Positions 15,172 through 24,884 of a stretch of 64,000 nucleotides of DNA are shown here, piece by piece. Under the pieces are notes generated by a model. The model had not been told where the DNA came from. It did no database searches and saw only the letters and a program-made list of their open reading frames with translations. The translations under genes were made by a program, and so were the position numbers. Positions within the stretch are counted from its first letter, which is position 1. Each line of letters begins with the position of its first letter. Origin of the DNA: Zobellia uliginosa (GTDB lineage Bacteria > Bacteroidota > Bacteroidia > Flavobacteriales > Flavobacteriaceae); contig NZ_FTOB01000003.1 in the NCBI RefSeq assembly GCF_900156625.1, positions 850,780-914,779 of the forward strand. The letters are read 5' to 3'.

Positions 15172-16641
15172 CTACAACTTATCGATATAGCTTCCGTAAA
15201 GGTCTTTAAACTGGTAGCCTTCCGAAAATCGGTTTTTACTCAATTTATTATGTGATACGAGTCCCCATAAGATCAGTTCCTTTAAAAAATATACATCCGC
15301 CTTGGGAAAATCGGGTTGATGTTCCTTTATCAATTGGTTCAATTCGGGAATGGCATCTAAACTTCGTTTGTATTCCTCGTCGGTGAACTCATCCAAAAGC
15401 TCAAAACCTTCCCCTTGAAAGAACCAGCTTAGAAGTCCATCGTACGGGGTTTGGGCATCCTTTCTTTCCAGCTTGTTAATGGCAGGGAAATATTTTGGGA
15501 ACAAACGTTTTACGGCATCGTCGACCAGTATTTCGGCAACACCATCGGCTCCTTCTTGCTCTCCTTCATAAACCAGTTCGATCTTTCCGGTAATAGCGGG
15601 AATGATTCCCATAAAATCGCTCAAGCGCACCATGGTACTTTCCGCATCGGTCAATAGGGCCCTTCTTTCGGCAGTGCTCAAAAGGTTTTCAAAAGCGGTA
15701 ATGCTCGTACGGGCACTTACCCCGCTCTTGGCATCTACGTATTCACTCTCCCTTGCCTCAAAAATCACTTGCTCTAACAAGTCCTTGGCAATATCGGGAA
15801 CGTAGACGGAATTTGTTTGACGTTCATCAAGACGGGCTTCTTGTTCCGTAATTTTTCGCGCCGTTTCAATATCGTCGGGATAATGGGTCAAGATTTGTGA
15901 ACCGATCCTATCTTTCAATGGGGTTACAATGCTTCCCCTGTTGGTATAATCCTCGGGGTTTGCCGTGAACACAAATTGAATATCTAGGGGCAATCGCAGT
16001 TTAAAGCCGCGAATCTGAATGTCACCTTCCTCCAAAATATTAAACAAAGACACTTGGATCCTAGCCTGAAGGTCGGGTAATTCGTTAATCACGAAGATAC
16101 AACGGTTGGCCCGGGGGATCATTCCAAAATGGATCACCCTATCATCGGCATAGGATAATTTAAGGTTAGCCGCCTTTATGGGGTCGACGTCACCTATCAA
16201 ATCGGCCACGGTAACATCGGGAGTCGCCAATTTTTCAGCAAAACGCTCATCCCTGTGCAACCAAGAGACGGGCGTGTCATCGCCTTTTTCCTTGATAAGC
16301 TCCATGGCATATCGCGACATAGGCTTAGTAGGGTCGTCGTTGATTTCCGAACCTTCCACTACGGGAATGTATTCATCCAATAAATTCACCATCAGGTGGG
16401 CCAAACGGGTTTTTGCCTGTCCGCGCAACCCGAGTAAATTGATGTTGTGACGAGACAGAATGGCTCTTTCCAATTCTGGGATCACCGAATCTTCATACCC
16501 CCAAACTCCCGTAAAGGTCTCTTCTCCTTTTTTTATTTTTTCGATAAGGTTGTCTCGCAACTCATCTTTGATACTCTTGGTCTGGTACCCCGCAGCTTTT
16601 AGTTGGCCTAGGGTATTTATGTTTTTATAATCTAATTTCAT
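15172..16641 (-). CDS. AAA+ ATPase, MoxR/magnesium-chelatase ChlI-like
   Basis: A 489-residue cytoplasmic AAA+ ATPase of the ChlI/MoxR branch. The P-loop reads GLRGQAKT (71-78, Lys77), the Walker B region CIFVINELPDL has INE at 185-187, sensor 1 is around TANPEDYTN (226-234), and the arginine finger is probably Arg245 in PLKDRIG. Both Walker motifs differ from the textbook form: Ala replaces the second Gly of GxGK and Asn replaces Asp of DE. The ATG at 16641 is used since the codon at 16650 is TTG. It lies 70 bp downstream of a VWA-domain gene; such MoxR-VWA pairs usually act as chaperones that assemble or remodel partner complexes. There are no chlorophyll or cobalt-chelation genes nearby, so a chelatase role is unlikely. 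Confidence 0.85.
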   Translation of the reverse strand: MKLDYKNINTLGQLKAAGYQTKSIKDELRDNLIEKIKKGEETFTGVWGYEDSVIPELERAILSRHNINLLGLRGQAKTRLAHLMVNLLDEYIPVVEGSEINDDPTKPMSRYAMELIKEKGDDTPVSWLHRDERFAEKLATPDVTVADLIGDVDPIKAANLKLSYADDRVIHFGMIPRANRCIFVINELPDLQARIQVSLFNILEEGDIQIRGFKLRLPLDIQFVFTANPEDYTNRGSIVTPLKDRIGSQILTHYPDDIETARKITEQEARLDERQTNSVYVPDIAKDLLEQVIFEARESEYVDAKSGVSARTSITAFENLLSTAERRALLTDAESTMVRLSDFMGIIPAITGKIELVYEGEQEGADGVAEILVDDAVKRLFPKYFPAINKLERKDAQTPYDGLLSWFFQGEGFELLDEFTDEEYKRSLDAIPELNQLIKEHQPDFPKADVYFLKELILWGLVSHNKLSKNRFSEGYQFKDLYGSYIDKL

Positions 16642-16711
16642 ATATCGCAATCGCTTTTCTAATCAATATCGTTTTGAAATGAAGCTTCAGCTTTCACTAA
16701 AACCCTTATTT

Positions 16712-17869
16712 TTATTTTAGCCGTTTTCTTCTGTTGTTTTCGTAATCCTCAAAAATCATTTCCCCCAATCCTTTTAATCCCGTAAAGAAGGCCTTGCCTT
16801 TGTTCGCTTCGGTAAAATGCCGGATAAATTGCATTAAATAGGCATCTTGGGCAATCATAAATGTGGTAATGGGAATATGCAGTTTCCTGGCCTGCCGTGC
16901 CATATTGTAGCATTTCTCGACAATGTAATCATCTAAACCGACACTATTTTTATAGTAAGTGCCATCAGGAAGCCTTAGACAACTGGGTTTTCCATCGGTG
17001 ATCATAAAAATCTGCTTATTGGTATTCCGTTTACGCCGTAAGATATCCATGGCCAATTGGAGTCCCGCTACCGTATTGGTGTGATAGGGTCCGACTTTTA
17101 GGTAGGGAAGATCTTTAATGGGTATGGGCCAGGCATCGTTGCCGAAAACCAGAATGTCCAAGGTATCCTTGGGATAGCGGGTCGTGATCAATTCCGCTAG
17201 TGCCATCGCCACTTTTTTAGCGGGCGTAATACGGTCTTCCCCATAGAGAATCATACTATGGCTAATATCTATCATCAGTACCGTACTCATCTGGGCCTTA
17301 TGTTGGGTGTCTTCTACGACCAGATCTTCTTCGTTGAGTTGAAAACTGCCAATACCATGATTGATTTGTGCATTTTTCAAACTTTCGGTCATGGAAATAT
17401 GCTCTAAGCCATCGCCATAGCGGTACTCCCGAAAATCTCCGGTATGCTCATCGCCTTGCCCCGATTTTCCCGTTTTGTGGTTTCCCGAGCCGCTGCGCTT
17501 AATTTTTCCAAAAATTTGGTCCAACGCCCTTTGTCGGATCAGGCGTTCCATTTTGGCGGTAATGGAAATATTTCCCTTCCCACCGTTTTCATCGCCCTCA
17601 TCCCCTTCTCCACCGGCAGCATCATCGTCAAATTCCTCTTGAATATATCCTTTTGCCTTTAACTCCTCTATGAAATCATCGATCGTATATTCATCATCGG
17701 TCAGTTCATACTCCTTGTCCAGTTCACGCAGCCAATCTATAGCCTCGTCAAAATCGCCCGAAGTATGGGTAATGAGCTCTTGAAAAATATCAAAAAGTTT
17801 TTCAAAGGGAGTTTGTTCCGGTGCTTCATAGGTTGAAAACCGGAACCCTTTTCTCGTGTTCATAGCCAT
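16712..17869 (-). CDS. VWA-domain protein, partner of MoxR-like ATPase
   Basis: A 385-residue cytoplasmic protein with a helical acidic N-terminus (1-85), a very acidic Gly/Asp/Glu linker (about 81-100), a Gly/Ser/His/Lys-rich linker (about 125-142), and a von Willebrand A domain from about 194 to 370. The MIDAS metal site is complete: DISHS (D201, S203, S205), a Thr around 264-266 and TDG at 291-293. This is the ChlD-like partner expected for the ATPase gene just downstream. Starts MAMNTRKG with ATG codons at 17869 and 17863; either is possible. Confidence 0.88.
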   Translation of the reverse strand: MAMNTRKGFRFSTYEAPEQTPFEKLFDIFQELITHTSGDFDEAIDWLRELDKEYELTDDEYTIDDFIEELKAKGYIQEEFDDDAAGGEGDEGDENGGKGNISITAKMERLIRQRALDQIFGKIKRSGSGNHKTGKSGQGDEHTGDFREYRYGDGLEHISMTESLKNAQINHGIGSFQLNEEDLVVEDTQHKAQMSTVLMIDISHSMILYGEDRITPAKKVAMALAELITTRYPKDTLDILVFGNDAWPIPIKDLPYLKVGPYHTNTVAGLQLAMDILRRKRNTNKQIFMITDGKPSCLRLPDGTYYKNSVGLDDYIVEKCYNMARQARKLHIPITTFMIAQDAYLMQFIRHFTEANKGKAFFTGLKGLGEMIFEDYENNRRKRLK

Positions 17870-17987
17870 AACATAAAATTACTTAATAAAACCGTCAACA
17901 CCTCCCTTTTTAGGAAATGTTAACGGTTACGGACTATTAGCGCGTACGAAGCCCCCTTACTTTGCTGTTTTATGAGGAAGGGTATGC

Positions 17988-19385
17988 TTAGTTTATGATT
18001 CCTAAGGGAGCAGTCGTTTTCCAGGCGCCCCGAGTAAAGTCGGGAAATTCTTGTGGTGCCCCATTGGCTGCCACGGAAGCTTCACTTAAGGGTGAAACCG
18101 CACTCCACAGGCAACCTTCGTAAACATTTTGGTCTAAAGGCTCCCCGTTTCTTAAACATTCAACGATACGGAATAACATCATAAAGTCCATTCCGCCATG
18201 ACCGCCCATCTTTGTGGCCAACTCGCCCACACGTTTGTACAAAGGGTGTTCGTATTTCTCGTAAATTTTGGCCAAGTCCTCGCCTTCTGCCCAGTGATGG
18301 TGGTCTTCCGTAGCGCCTTCTACACCACCTTCAATGGCCATTCGGGTCGGGAAGCCCGCCAAAGTGCCCTTGGTTCCCTGGATCATATTGTGACGGGTAT
18401 AGGGGCGTGGACTCGTTTCGTCCCATTGTACCATAATGGTGCGGCCCAAAGTACTTTTAATGATAGAGGTATTGATATCCCCTCCCTTGTAATCTAATTT
18501 ATTCCATTTATGATCTGCAGGGAAGTTTTTTTCCGCATACAGTTTACGGCCCCTTGCGGGAGATGAGAAGGAATTGATAAACTTGAAGTTATCTTCTGTA
18601 CGGGCAATGTTCATATACTGTGCCACGGGACCCAAACCATGGGTCGGGTAAAGATTTCCATTTCTATGGGCGTAATGCGGTGTTCTCCAAGAACCCGTGC
18701 CACGGTCAACTTCGTTCATTTGAAAACGTAACTCGTGAATATAGGCGGCCTCGCCATGGAGTAATTCCCCTATAACCCCTTTTCTACACATGTTCAAGTA
18801 CAATAGCTCGTCTCTACCATAGTTGACGTTTTCCATCATCATACAGTGTTTCTTCGTTTTTTCCGAAGTGTCCACTATGTCCCACATTTCTTGCAAGGTC
18901 AAGGCCAATGGGACTTCAACAAAAGCATGGCCGCCGGCGTTCATGGTCGCTATGGCCATTGGGGCATGTAAGCTCCAAGGGGTTGCAATAATTACGGCAT
19001 CGGGTTTTTGCTCCTTCAGCATTTTTTTCCAATCGTTCTCACCATCGGTATACAATTTCACTTTTTTATGTCGTTCCCCTTTACCAACTTCTTTACAGAC
19101 ATTTGCGGATTTTTTGGCCAGGTCTTCATAGAGGTCGGAAATGGCAACGACCTCTGTACCTTCTATCGCCGCGATTTGAGACACATGTCCAGACCCCCTA
19201 GCCCCTACTCCGATAAAGGCAAAACGCACCTTGTCTAATTTAGGTGCTGCAAAGCCTCCCATGTATTGAGCCGAGTAAGGCCTATCCGTTCCTAAAAAAT
19301 TAGCTTGGGAAATATTTGGGGTTAATGCAATACCGGCCCCTACCAATGACGTTTTTTTTAGGAAATTTCTTCTGTTCGAATTCAT
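17988..19385 (-). CDS. GH109-like Gfo/Idh/MocA family protein, Tat-exported
   Basis: A 465-residue protein with a twin-arginine signal (RRNFLKK at 5-11, then a hydrophobic stretch) and a Rossmann NAD-binding start FAFIGVGARGSGH. The motifs FVEVPLA, ENVNYGRDEL, YPTHGLGPVAQ and GGHGGMDF match the GH109 group, whose known members hydrolyse alpha-N-acetylgalactosaminides by an NAD-dependent oxidation-elimination route. Many relatives are only oxidoreductases, so the exact substrate stays open. The Tat signal fits export with bound NAD. No other glycan genes flank it directly. Confidence 0.85.
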   Translation of the reverse strand: MNSNRRNFLKKTSLVGAGIALTPNISQANFLGTDRPYSAQYMGGFAAPKLDKVRFAFIGVGARGSGHVSQIAAIEGTEVVAISDLYEDLAKKSANVCKEVGKGERHKKVKLYTDGENDWKKMLKEQKPDAVIIATPWSLHAPMAIATMNAGGHAFVEVPLALTLQEMWDIVDTSEKTKKHCMMMENVNYGRDELLYLNMCRKGVIGELLHGEAAYIHELRFQMNEVDRGTGSWRTPHYAHRNGNLYPTHGLGPVAQYMNIARTEDNFKFINSFSSPARGRKLYAEKNFPADHKWNKLDYKGGDINTSIIKSTLGRTIMVQWDETSPRPYTRHNMIQGTKGTLAGFPTRMAIEGGVEGATEDHHHWAEGEDLAKIYEKYEHPLYKRVGELATKMGGHGGMDFMMLFRIVECLRNGEPLDQNVYEGCLWSAVSPLSEASVAANGAPQEFPDFTRGAWKTTAPLGIIN

Positions 19386-19501
19386 CTGTCTTTTTTTGTG
19401 GTGGTTTGTATAAACGAGTCTACAATATAAAGAAGTTTTAGGTAATTTGAACAGATACGATACTGCAATTCAAAAAGTAGCACCAAGGGTCCTTTATTTT
19501 T

Positions 19502-19532
19502 TTTGAAAGGCCCTTAAGAGACCCTACCTTCG
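19502..19532 (+). promoter_or_regulatory. promoter of the DUF1853 gene
   Basis: -33 TTTG (19502-19505), 19 bp, -7 TACCTTCG (19525-19532), one mismatch to TAnnTTTG. The G of the -7 box is only 6 nt before the ATG at 19539, so the message would be leaderless or nearly so. Confidence 0.6.
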
Positions 19533-19538
19533 TAAAAG

Positions 19539-20345
19539 ATGATAAAAGAACAGTGCTTCGGGTTTTTGGCTACGCCTGCTTTATGGACGGGAATGGAATT
19601 CGGGATCGAACAATTCGTTTTTCCCGAGATTGATTTGCATGGATTCACTCCCCAACCAATTTCAAAAAAGATACGCCTCGGCCATCAGATGGAAGAGGTA
19701 TTCTCCCGCCTGTTAACACATGACACGACCTACGAACTGCTGCTGCACAATCTGCTGGTCAAAGACCAAAACCGGACCATAGGCGAAATCGATTTCATAC
19801 TACGGCATAGGGAAACGAAAAAACTGATACATGTGGAATTGACCTATAAATTCTATATCGTAGACCCTAGCCTATCGGAGCCTATCCATTGTTTGGTAGG
19901 CCCTAACCGGAGGGATTTGTTCTTTAACAAAATGGAAAAAATAAGGGACAAGCAGTTTGGCCTTTTGCATACGGAAAGTGGCATCAAGGCTTTATCGGAA
20001 AGAGGTATCGACCATGAAGCCATTGTTCATCAAGCCTGTTTTAAGGCCCAATTGTTTATGCCTTTTCAAAAGCCCCAGCTTCATATTGAACCTTTGAATA
20101 CAGCTTGTGTTCATGGGTATTGGCTTCGGGTAGAGGACTTCTATTCCACCGATTTTCAGGGCTACCGTTATTACATACCCATCAAATCGGAATGGGTCAT
20201 TGCACCGCACAACAACGTTGATTGGTCATCCCACTCCGAAATCTTGGAGGAAGTGCGCCTACGTATCGAAAATACAAGCGCCCCTATGGTCTGGTTGAAA
20301 AAATCGGACCGTCAATTCGAAAAATTATTTGTGGTCTGGTGGTAA
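19539..20345 (+). CDS. DUF1853 family protein
   Basis: A 268-residue soluble protein that I place in DUF1853 from the pattern LLVKDQNRTIGEIDFILRHRETKKLIHVELTYKFYI in its middle (residues about 75-110). The GEIDFIL...HVELTYK arrangement resembles the E-x-D...E-x-K core of PD-(D/E)XK nuclease-fold proteins, so a nucleic-acid-related role is possible; this is inference only. It is a single gene convergent with the Sua5/YrdC gene. Confidence 0.75.
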   Translation: MIKEQCFGFLATPALWTGMEFGIEQFVFPEIDLHGFTPQPISKKIRLGHQMEEVFSRLLTHDTTYELLLHNLLVKDQNRTIGEIDFILRHRETKKLIHVELTYKFYIVDPSLSEPIHCLVGPNRRDLFFNKMEKIRDKQFGLLHTESGIKALSERGIDHEAIVHQACFKAQLFMPFQKPQLHIEPLNTACVHGYWLRVEDFYSTDFQGYRYYIPIKSEWVIAPHNNVDWSSHSEILEEVRLRIENTSAPMVWLKKSDRQFEKLFVVWW

Positions 20346-20348
20346 GTA

Positions 20349-20375
20349 AGGCCCTGTTAAGGGCCTATTCTTAAA
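20349..20375. terminator. intrinsic terminator between convergent genes
   Basis: Perfect 7-bp stem AGGCCCT (20349-20355), loop GTTA, AGGGCCT (20360-20366), followed by ATTCTTAAAA. The T tract is short on the plus strand. Confidence 0.55.
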
Positions 20376-20991
20376 ATATGTCTATATCTCCCTTGCCTTC
20401 CCTAACGACTTCGACTTCCCCATTCGAGAGGTCGATAACCGTTGACGCCACGTTATCACCATAACCGCCGTCGATTACGATATCGACCAAGTTCTCCCAT
20501 TTTTCAAAAATAAGTTCCGGGTCGGTGGTGTATTCCAATAAATCATCATCATCCCGAATGGAAGTGGAAACTATGGGATTGCCAAGTCCTTCTACCAGTG
20601 CCCTGGCTATCGTATTGTCAGGAACCCTGATCCCCACGGTTTTTCGCTTCTTAAAATCTTTGGGGAGGTTGTTGTTACCTGGAAGAATAAAGGTATAGGG
20701 GCCCGGTAAGGCCCTTTTGAGAATTTTAAAGGTGGCCGTATCGATTTGACGTACATAATCCGATAGATTGCTTAAATCGGCACAGATAAAAGACCAGTTG
20801 GCCTTGGCCAATTTAATTCCTTTAATACGGGCGATTTTTTCCAGGGCGCGTGAGTTGGTAATATCACAACCTAGGCCATAGACCGTGTCGGTTGGATAAA
20901 TAATCAGCCCGCCCTTGCGCAAAACATCGACTACCCTTTTCACCTCCTTTGGGTTCGGATTGTCCTTATATATTTTTATAAACTCTGCCAT
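20371..20991 (-). CDS. L-threonylcarbamoyladenylate synthase (Sua5/YciO/YrdC family)
   Basis: Makes threonylcarbamoyl-AMP from threonine, bicarbonate and ATP for the t6A37 modification of ANN-decoding tRNAs. The 206-residue protein has the family start IIYPTDTVYGLGCD, the KR/S region RIKGIKLAKANWSFICADLS and the PGPYTFILPG segment. No C-terminal Sua5 domain is present, so it is the short YrdC/YciO type. It is close to the YciO subgroup in length, so the assignment to the t6A pathway is probable, not certain. Confidence 0.88.
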   Translation of the reverse strand: MAEFIKIYKDNPNPKEVKRVVDVLRKGGLIIYPTDTVYGLGCDITNSRALEKIARIKGIKLAKANWSFICADLSNLSDYVRQIDTATFKILKRALPGPYTFILPGNNNLPKDFKKRKTVGIRVPDNTIARALVEGLGNPIVSTSIRDDDDLLEYTTDPELIFEKWENLVDIVIDGGYGDNVASTVIDLSNGEVEVVREGKGDIDIF

Positions 20992-21135
20992 AGCATTTTC
21001 CTTATAAGACCTTATCTAAATTACTACATTTTTTTCTTCTCTCAAACCCTATGGATCAGCCCCTGTTTCAAAGGATTGTTTTTTCCATCTGCCTATTCAC
21101 ATTGTGGAAGGGCAATGATAGGGTTTAGAAACAAC

Positions 21136-21170
21136 AAAGCCCCATGAATCTATTTCTTGGGGCTTTATTT
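21136..21170. terminator. intrinsic terminator downstream of uvrD
   Basis: Stem AAAGCCCCA (21136-21144) / TGGGGCTTT (21158-21166) lies just beyond the uvrD stop and is read on the minus strand with a broken T-rich tail. Confidence 0.7.
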
Positions 21171-21190
21171 ATAGTGTAATGAATCGTCAT

Positions 21191-23518
21191 CTAACCTATA
21201 ACTTCCAACTTGGCAAAGCGAAGCAATAATTTCTTTACGTCGCCCTTTTCAAATTGGATCTCGGCCTTTCGGTCATTGCCCACACCTTCTATTTTCAATA
21301 CTTTTCCTCGACCAAATCGCGTATGGTTGATAAGGCAGCCTTCTGCCAGATTGGGGTCTACCGAATTGGTATTGCCCACGGGCGTAGCCAGGTCCGGTTT
21401 GAGTTTTCGCAGCTTTCTAAGCTGGTTTTCGTTCGGTTTTTTGCGACTTGGCGGGGTGCCTTTCACCGGTTTGTTCTGACGTAACCTACTTTTGTCCACT
21501 TCTCCGAAAATATCGCCGTCCAATAAGGGTTTGTACCGATAGCCCGTATCGATCGGTGTGAGGTTTTCTATGTATTTCTCATCGATTTCCTCTAAGAACC
21601 TACTGGGTTCGGCATCTATCAGTTTCCCCCATCGGTACCTGTTTTGTGTATAGGTAAGATAGGCTTGCTTTTCGGCCCGGGTCAGGGCCACATAGAACAA
21701 CCTGCGCTCTTCTTCCAATTCGCTACGGGTGTTCATACTCATTCCTGAGGGGAAGAGGTCTTCCTCCATACCTACGATATAAACATAGGGAAACTCCAGT
21801 CCCTTGGCCAGGTGAATGGTCATAAGGGCGACACGGTCATCATCGCCTTTATCGTTATCCAAATCAGTTGCCAAGGCCACATCTTCCAAGAATTCACTGA
21901 TGCTTCCCGTAGCATCGGCAATTTCCTTCTGTCCTTCCACAAAATCCTTTATACCGTTGAGTAATTCTTCAATATTTTCCATTTTGCCGATACCTTCTGG
22001 CGTTCCGTCCTTTTTAAACTCTAAAAGGAGTCCGGATTTTTTGGCCACATGTTCGGCCAAGGTAAAGGCGTCGGTCGTTTCGTTCATGATCTGGAAACTG
22101 CGGATCATGTTGGTAAAATCTTGTAGCTTTCGCTTGGTTCCTGCGTTGATTTTTAGGTCAATTTTATCGAGATTCTGAATAACCTCAAAAATGGAACGGT
22201 TGTAATGGTTGGCCGCTACCGTAAGCTTGTCGAGGGTAGTCTGTCCGATACCCCTTGCCGGGAAATTGATGACCCGTTTAAGGGCCTCCTCGTCTTTTGG
22301 GTTGATTACCAAGCGTAAGTACCCCAAAACATCCTTGATTTCCTTCCGTTGGTAAAAGGATAGTCCCCCATAGATACGATATGGAATATCCCGCTTTCGC
22401 AAGGCGTCCTCTATGGCACGGGACTGTGAGTTGGTGCGGTATAGCACGGCAAATTCGCCATTGCCCAGCTGTTCGTTCATCTTATGGTCCCAAATGGATC
22501 CCGCCACGAAACGTCCTTCCTCGGCATCGGTAGTACTGCGGTGCACCTTGATCGGAGGGCCGTCATCGTTGGAGGTCCAAACCACTTTTTCCAACTGGTC
22601 TTTGTTCTTTTCGATAATGGAGTTGGCCGCATTTACGATATTTCGTGTAGACCTATAGTTCTGTTCGAGGCGGTACATGCCCACATTTTCATAATCGCGT
22701 TGAAAGTTAAGGATGTTGCTGATATTCGCCCCGCGAAAAGAATAGATACTCTGCGCATCATCACCCACTACACAAATATTATGATAGCGGTCGGCCAAGG
22801 CCTTTACGATCAAATATTGGGAATGGTTGGTATCTTGGTACTCATCTACCAAAATATACCGGAACCGGTCTTGGTACTTCATAAGCACTTCGGGGAAGCG
22901 GTTCAACAGCTCGTTGGTGCGCAACAACAAATCATCAAAATCCATCGCACCGGCCTTAAAACAACGCTCTACGTAATTTTGGTAAATCTCTCCCATTCTC
23001 GGCCTTTTGGCCATGGCATCGGCCTCTACCAGTTCAGGGTTCTGCATATAGGCCTTTACGGTAATCAGGCTGTTCTTATATGAAGATATACGGTTCTGCA
23101 CCTGTTTGTACTTGTAGATATCCTTGTCGAGTCCCATTTCCTTGATAATGGAAGCCAACAGCCTTTGCGAATCTTGGGTGTCATAAATGGTGAAATTGCT
23201 CGGAAACCCCAATTTATCGCCATCGTAGCGTAACAATTTGGCAAAAACGGAGTGAAAGGTACCCATCCAAAGGTTTTTGGTCTCCGCCCTACCCGCAATC
23301 TTGGCGATACGCTCTTTCATTTCACGGGCGGCCTTGTTGGTAAAGGTCAATGCCAAAATGTTAAAAGCATCAACACCTTGTTGCATCAAATAGGCAATAC
23401 GATAGGTAAGTACCCTTGTCTTGCCCGATCCAGCTCCGGCAATGACCATTAAGGGGCCGTCTTTATGCAGAACGGGAGCCCTTTGGGCATCGTTCAGTTC
23501 ATCTATAAAATTATCCAA
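21191..23518 (-). CDS. uvrD: UvrD/PcrA-type ATP-dependent DNA helicase
   Basis: A 775-residue superfamily 1A 3'-5' helicase of repair and replication-conflict clearance. Motif I GAGSGKT (28-34), motif II VDEYQDTN, motif III GDDAQSIYSFRGA and motif IV QNYRS are complete, as is the C-terminal TRFGRGKVLKIEG segment that in PcrA/UvrD contacts RNA polymerase. The only in-frame start is TTG at 23518; no ATG exists between the upstream stop and residue 24, and the sequence MDNFIDELNDAQR fits the family N-terminus, so a TTG start is inferred. Confidence 0.95.
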   Translation of the reverse strand: MDNFIDELNDAQRAPVLHKDGPLMVIAGAGSGKTRVLTYRIAYLMQQGVDAFNILALTFTNKAAREMKERIAKIAGRAETKNLWMGTFHSVFAKLLRYDGDKLGFPSNFTIYDTQDSQRLLASIIKEMGLDKDIYKYKQVQNRISSYKNSLITVKAYMQNPELVEADAMAKRPRMGEIYQNYVERCFKAGAMDFDDLLLRTNELLNRFPEVLMKYQDRFRYILVDEYQDTNHSQYLIVKALADRYHNICVVGDDAQSIYSFRGANISNILNFQRDYENVGMYRLEQNYRSTRNIVNAANSIIEKNKDQLEKVVWTSNDDGPPIKVHRSTTDAEEGRFVAGSIWDHKMNEQLGNGEFAVLYRTNSQSRAIEDALRKRDIPYRIYGGLSFYQRKEIKDVLGYLRLVINPKDEEALKRVINFPARGIGQTTLDKLTVAANHYNRSIFEVIQNLDKIDLKINAGTKRKLQDFTNMIRSFQIMNETTDAFTLAEHVAKKSGLLLEFKKDGTPEGIGKMENIEELLNGIKDFVEGQKEIADATGSISEFLEDVALATDLDNDKGDDDRVALMTIHLAKGLEFPYVYIVGMEEDLFPSGMSMNTRSELEEERRLFYVALTRAEKQAYLTYTQNRYRWGKLIDAEPSRFLEEIDEKYIENLTPIDTGYRYKPLLDGDIFGEVDKSRLRQNKPVKGTPPSRKKPNENQLRKLRKLKPDLATPVGNTNSVDPNLAEGCLINHTRFGRGKVLKIEGVGNDRKAEIQFEKGDVKKLLLRFAKLEVIG

Positions 23519-23725
23519 TTTACTAGGGTATTTTTTGTAGCGGTGAATTTAACCATAAATAGGTTTACCTTAAAACATAGTTGATCTCTTTTATAAACAG
23601 AGTGTTCTGTTTATGTCGAAACCAGGGAGTCAGTTCGAGGATTGGGAGTGCTTAACACTAAGTGAACTCAACCGTATAAGACGATAACCACACTACGATA
23701 AATTTGTAAAGAGGGGGCAAACAGA

Positions 23726-24820
23726 TTACACGTTGAACCTGAAGTGCATGATATCGCCATCCTTAACGATATATTCCTTGCCTTCTACACGCATTTTACC
23801 CGCTTCCTTGACTTTGGCTTCACTTCCGAATTGAACAAAATCGTTATAAGAAATCACCTCGGCGCGTATAAATCCTTTTTCAAAATCGGTATGGATTACC
23901 CCAGCTGCTTGAGGGGCGGTAGCACCGACAGGAATCGTCCATGCGCGAACTTCCTTGACCCCTGCGGTAAAATAGGTCTCAAGGTTGAGCAATTTATAGG
24001 CGCCACGAATCAATTTGGCGGAACCCGGTTCTTCCAAACCAAGGTCTTCTAAGAACATTTGGCGTTCTTCGTAGGTTTCAAGTTCGGTAATGTCGGCTTC
24101 GGTACCAACGGCCAATACGATTACTTCTGCATTCTCTTGGGCCACGGCGGCCTTTACTTTTTCTACATAGTCATTTCCTGTAGCTGCGGCATCTTCATCA
24201 ACATTACAGACATACATTACAGGCTTATCGGTAATGAACTGCAAGGGCTTGACAAATTCGTTTCTATCGTCTTCCGATATATCGATGGCGCGAACCGAAG
24301 TTCCCGCTTCCAAACCTTCTTTCAACTTCAAGAGTACCGCTTCCTCTTTTTGGGCTTCTTTGTTACCCGTCTTAGCGGCACGCTTTACCTTATCTAGTTT
24401 TTTATCTACCGTCTCAAGATCTTTCAATTGAAGTTCCATATCAATGGTCTCTTTGTCCCTTATCGGATCGACGGAACCATCTACATGAACAATATTGTCA
24501 TTGTCAAAACAACGCAATACATGTAGTATGGCATCGGTTTCACGAATGTTTCCCAAGAACTGGTTCCCCAGTCCTTCCCCTTTACTAGCTCCTTTGACCA
24601 AACCGGCAATATCTACGATTTCGACCGTTGCAGGCAAAACACGTTCAGGATCTACCAATGATTCCAATTTCTCTAACCGGGCATCAGGGACGTTTACCAC
24701 CCCGATATTCGGTTCTATAGTACAAAAAGGAAAATTGGCACTTTGTGCCTTGGCGTTGGAAAGACAATTGAACAGAGTTGATTTTCCTACGTTTGGCAAT
24801 CCTACAATACCTGCTTTCAT
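23726..24820 (-). CDS. ychF: redox-regulated ATPase/GTPase YchF
   Basis: Universally conserved Obg-like P-loop NTPase of 364 residues that binds ribosomes and prefers ATP in bacteria. P-loop GLPNVGKST (6-14), switch region [12 protein letters not shown]3 [20 protein letters not shown], and a C-terminal TGS domain ending HFRFNV. It ends about 200 bp before the uvrD start on the same strand. Confidence 0.97.
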   Translation of the reverse strand: MKAGIVGLPNVGKSTLFNCLSNAKAQSANFPFCTIEPNIGVVNVPDARLEKLESLVDPERVLPATVEIVDIAGLVKGASKGEGLGNQFLGNIRETDAILHVLRCFDNDNIVHVDGSVDPIRDKETIDMELQLKDLETVDKKLDKVKRAAKTGNKEAQKEEAVLLKLKEGLEAGTSVRAIDISEDDRNEFVKPLQFITDKPVMYVCNVDEDAAATGNDYVEKVKAAVAQENAEVIVLAVGTEADITELETYEERQMFLEDLGLEEPGSAKLIRGAYKLLNLETYFTAGVKEVRAWTIPVGATAPQAAGVIHTDFEKGFIRAEVISYNDFVQFGSEAKVKEAGKMRVEGKEYIVKDGDIMHFRFNV

Positions 24821-24876
24821 CTTGAAATTTGTAATTAAAGTTTGAATAAATTAAAAAGGGCTTCTAAAATAGGCTG

Positions 24877-24884
24877 CAAAGATA
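24877..24884 (-). promoter_or_regulatory. possible -7 box of ychF
   Basis: TATCTTTG on the minus strand matches TAnnTTTG and is 57 nt before the ATG. No TTTG at the right distance was found for the -33 box. Confidence 0.4.

Noticed and set aside
15172..17869. Magnesium chelatase for chlorophyll or cobalamin synthesis
   Set aside because: The I- and D-like subunits are present but no H subunit or porphyrin gene is nearby; MoxR-VWA chaperone pair fits better.
22484..23083. Plus-strand open frame of 199 codons
   Set aside because: Antisense of uvrD, which carries all helicase motifs.
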